5,631 nucleotides of DNA, taken from the NCBI GenBank assembly GCA_003161495.1, contig PMOP01000092.1, positions 1 through 5,631 on the forward strand, in the 5' to 3' direction. Of the stretch, positions 4,448 through 5,631 are shown in pieces. Numbering within the stretch: the stretch's first letter is position 1; every line of letters begins with the position of its first letter. Position numbers and translations under genes: made by a program. The DNA is from Acidobacteriota bacterium (GTDB lineage Bacteria > Acidobacteriota > Terriglobia > Acidiferrales > UBA7541). The notes below the pieces were generated by a model. That model worked only from the letters and a program-made list of their open reading frames with translations. It was not told where the DNA came from and made no database searches.

Positions 4448-5631
4448 ATGGCCGATTCCGGGAACTCCTCAAACGCGGGGCGCGTTGCCTTCACGTATCC
4501 TGACTTTTCCCTTTACCAGCTGGCGCGTTTTCTTGTCGTAGCCGGCCTCGAAATGCAGTCGGTCGCGGTTGGCTGGCAAATCTACGAAATTACGAGGCGC
4601 CCGCTGGACCTGGGCCTTGTAGGCCTTGCCCAGTTCTCGCCGGGCATCCTGCTCTTTCTGGCCACGGGGCACGCCGCGGACACCTTTAATCGACGGAAAC
4701 TTTTGATGGGCTGCTACGCGGGGTTTGGCGTCTGCTCGGCGCTGTTGCTTTTCTACGCCCTCAGCGGATTGCGAACCGTCTTACCCATGTACGGCGTCGT
4801 GATTTTGCTTGGGGTGGTGCGGGCCTTTAACAATCCTGCCAGCCGGTCGCTCTTGCCGCAGATCGTTTCCGAAGAGCACCTGCAGAATGCCATCGCCTGG
4901 AACAGTTCCGTGAACCAGGGCGGAACGATTCTGGGCCCATCACTCGGCGGCCTGATCTACGCCGTCGCCAAAGGACCGGCTGCGGTTTACACAACTTCCA
5001 TGCTGGCGGCGGCAGCAGCGGCATTCCTCATGTCGCAAGTCAAGCTTCGGGCCAGGGCCAGGCCGAGGGAGCCGCTCAGCCTGAAATCCGTGCTGGCCGG
5101 GCTTCGCTATATCGGCCAAAAGAAACTCATCCTCGGATCCATTTCGCTGGACCTTTTCGCTGTCCTGCTGGGCGGCGCAGTCGCGCTCTTGCCTGTGTTC
5201 GCCAGCGAAGTTCTCCGCACTGGCCCGTGGGGCCTGGGCCTGTTGCGCGCGTCTCCCGCGATCGGCGCGGGCAGCATGGCGCTGCTCCTGGCGCACCGGC
5301 CTTTCCGCAGCCGCGCCGGTTTGACGATGTTGTGGTGCGTAGGGGGCTTCGGAGCCTTCACGATTCTCTTCGGCATTTCTCGAAGTTTGGTTCTCTCCAT
5401 GGTGGCGCTCATCCTGGTCGGGTCCATGGACATGGTCAGCGTCGTGGTGCGCTCCACGCTAGTACAGCTTGCCACGCCGGATGAAATGCGCGGACGCGTG
5501 AGCGCCGTGGAGATGATCTTCATCGGCGCCTCCAACGAAATCGGCCAGTTTGAATCCGGTCTCACGGCGCAGTGGTTCGGGGCCGTTCCCGCGGTCATAT
5601 TGGGCGGAGTCGGAACGCTTCTCATCACTGC
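4448..5631 (+). CDS. Major facilitator superfamily exporter, EntS/MFS_3-like (3' end outside window)
   Basis: The 394 visible residues form an inner-membrane secondary transporter. I count about eleven hydrophobic segments (roughly 22-47, 53-73, 85-107, 111-127, 150-173, 178-198, 228-254, 262-283, 291-311, 313-337, 351-372) and the start of a twelfth at the edge. MFS motif A is clear between segments 2 and 3: GHAADTFNRRK (74-84). Other family marks are RAFNNPASRSLLPQIV (125-140), GTILGPSLGGL (159-169) and TPDEMRGRVSA (343-353), which I recall from the enterobactin exporter EntS and related MFS_3 proteins. Such proteins usually export siderophores, drugs or other small molecules by proton antiport; the substrate here cannot be told. 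The first in-frame start after the stop at 4436-4438 is ATG 4448. It has no Shine-Dalgarno match, though the N-terminus looks normal. The gene is divergent from the ribbon-helix-helix gene across 101 bases and could be its target, which is inference. A few dozen C-terminal residues are probably missing. Confidence 0.92.
   Translation, partial: MADSGNSSNAGRVAFTYPDFSLYQLARFLVVAGLEMQSVAVGWQIYEITRRPLDLGLVGLAQFSPGILLFLATGHAADTFNRRKLLMGCYAGFGVCSALLLFYALSGLRTVLPMYGVVILLGVVRAFNNPASRSLLPQIVSEEHLQNAIAWNSSVNQGGTILGPSLGGLIYAVAKGPAAVYTTSMLAAAAAAFLMSQVKLRARARPREPLSLKSVLAGLRYIGQKKLILGSISLDLFAVLLGGAVALLPVFASEVLRTGPWGLGLLRASPAIGAGSMALLLAHRPFRSRAGLTMLWCVGGFGAFTILFGISRSLVLSMVALILVGSMDMVSVVVRSTLVQLATPDEMRGRVSAVEMIFIGASNEIGQFESGLTAQWFGAVPAVILGGVGTLLIT

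Noticed and set aside
5107..5628. Open frame of 173 codons on the minus strand
   Set aside because: It is antisense to the MFS transporter, which has continuous motifs and membrane segments; the minus product has no recognisable features.

Overview
The window is moderately GC-rich, ordinary bacterial chromosome with compact genes on both strands. My best guess is a member of the Acidobacteriota (Terriglobia/Koribacter-like soil lineages). This rests on dispersed REP/BIME-like inverted repeats of the 'GCACAGGC...GCCTGTGC' and 'GCGCAGGC...GCCTGTGGGG' type, which I associate from memory with that phylum, and on the general look of the proteins. No rRNA, tRNA or marker gene confirms it.

Layout, left to right. 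(1) 1-653, minus strand: the N-terminal part of homoserine dehydrogenase, running off the left edge, with a TTG start and a lysine-rich N-terminal extension. (2) 654-887: a divergent intergenic region holding a good -10 box for hom and a BIME-like pair of inverted hairpins (740-840). (3) 888-1763, plus strand: a fusion of a single-cluster [4Fe-4S] ferredoxin domain to a metallo-beta-lactamase-fold domain with a non-canonical HRDDIADH metal motif. (4) 1764-1904: a second, different BIME-like inverted repeat between two convergent genes. (5) 1905-3110, minus: a thiolase of the PcaF/PaaJ subfamily. (6) 3144-3962, minus: an exported FKBP-type peptidyl-prolyl isomerase, directly upstream of the thiolase and possibly co-transcribed with it. 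(7) 4116-4346, minus: a small ribbon-helix-helix protein with no visible toxin partner, inside an AT-richer islet and with a promoter that looks leaderless. (8) 4448-5631, plus: an MFS exporter running off the right edge.

The genes do not form one pathway: amino-acid biosynthesis, a redox/hydrolase protein of unknown role, acyl-CoA cleavage, periplasmic protein folding, a small regulator or antitoxin, and an efflux pump. I see no convincing new multi-gene system. The points most worth a second look are the compensated base-pair change between the two hairpins of the first BIME-like element, the altered metal site of the ferredoxin-MBL fusion, and the orphan ribbon-helix-helix gene in its AT-rich islet beside the transporter.
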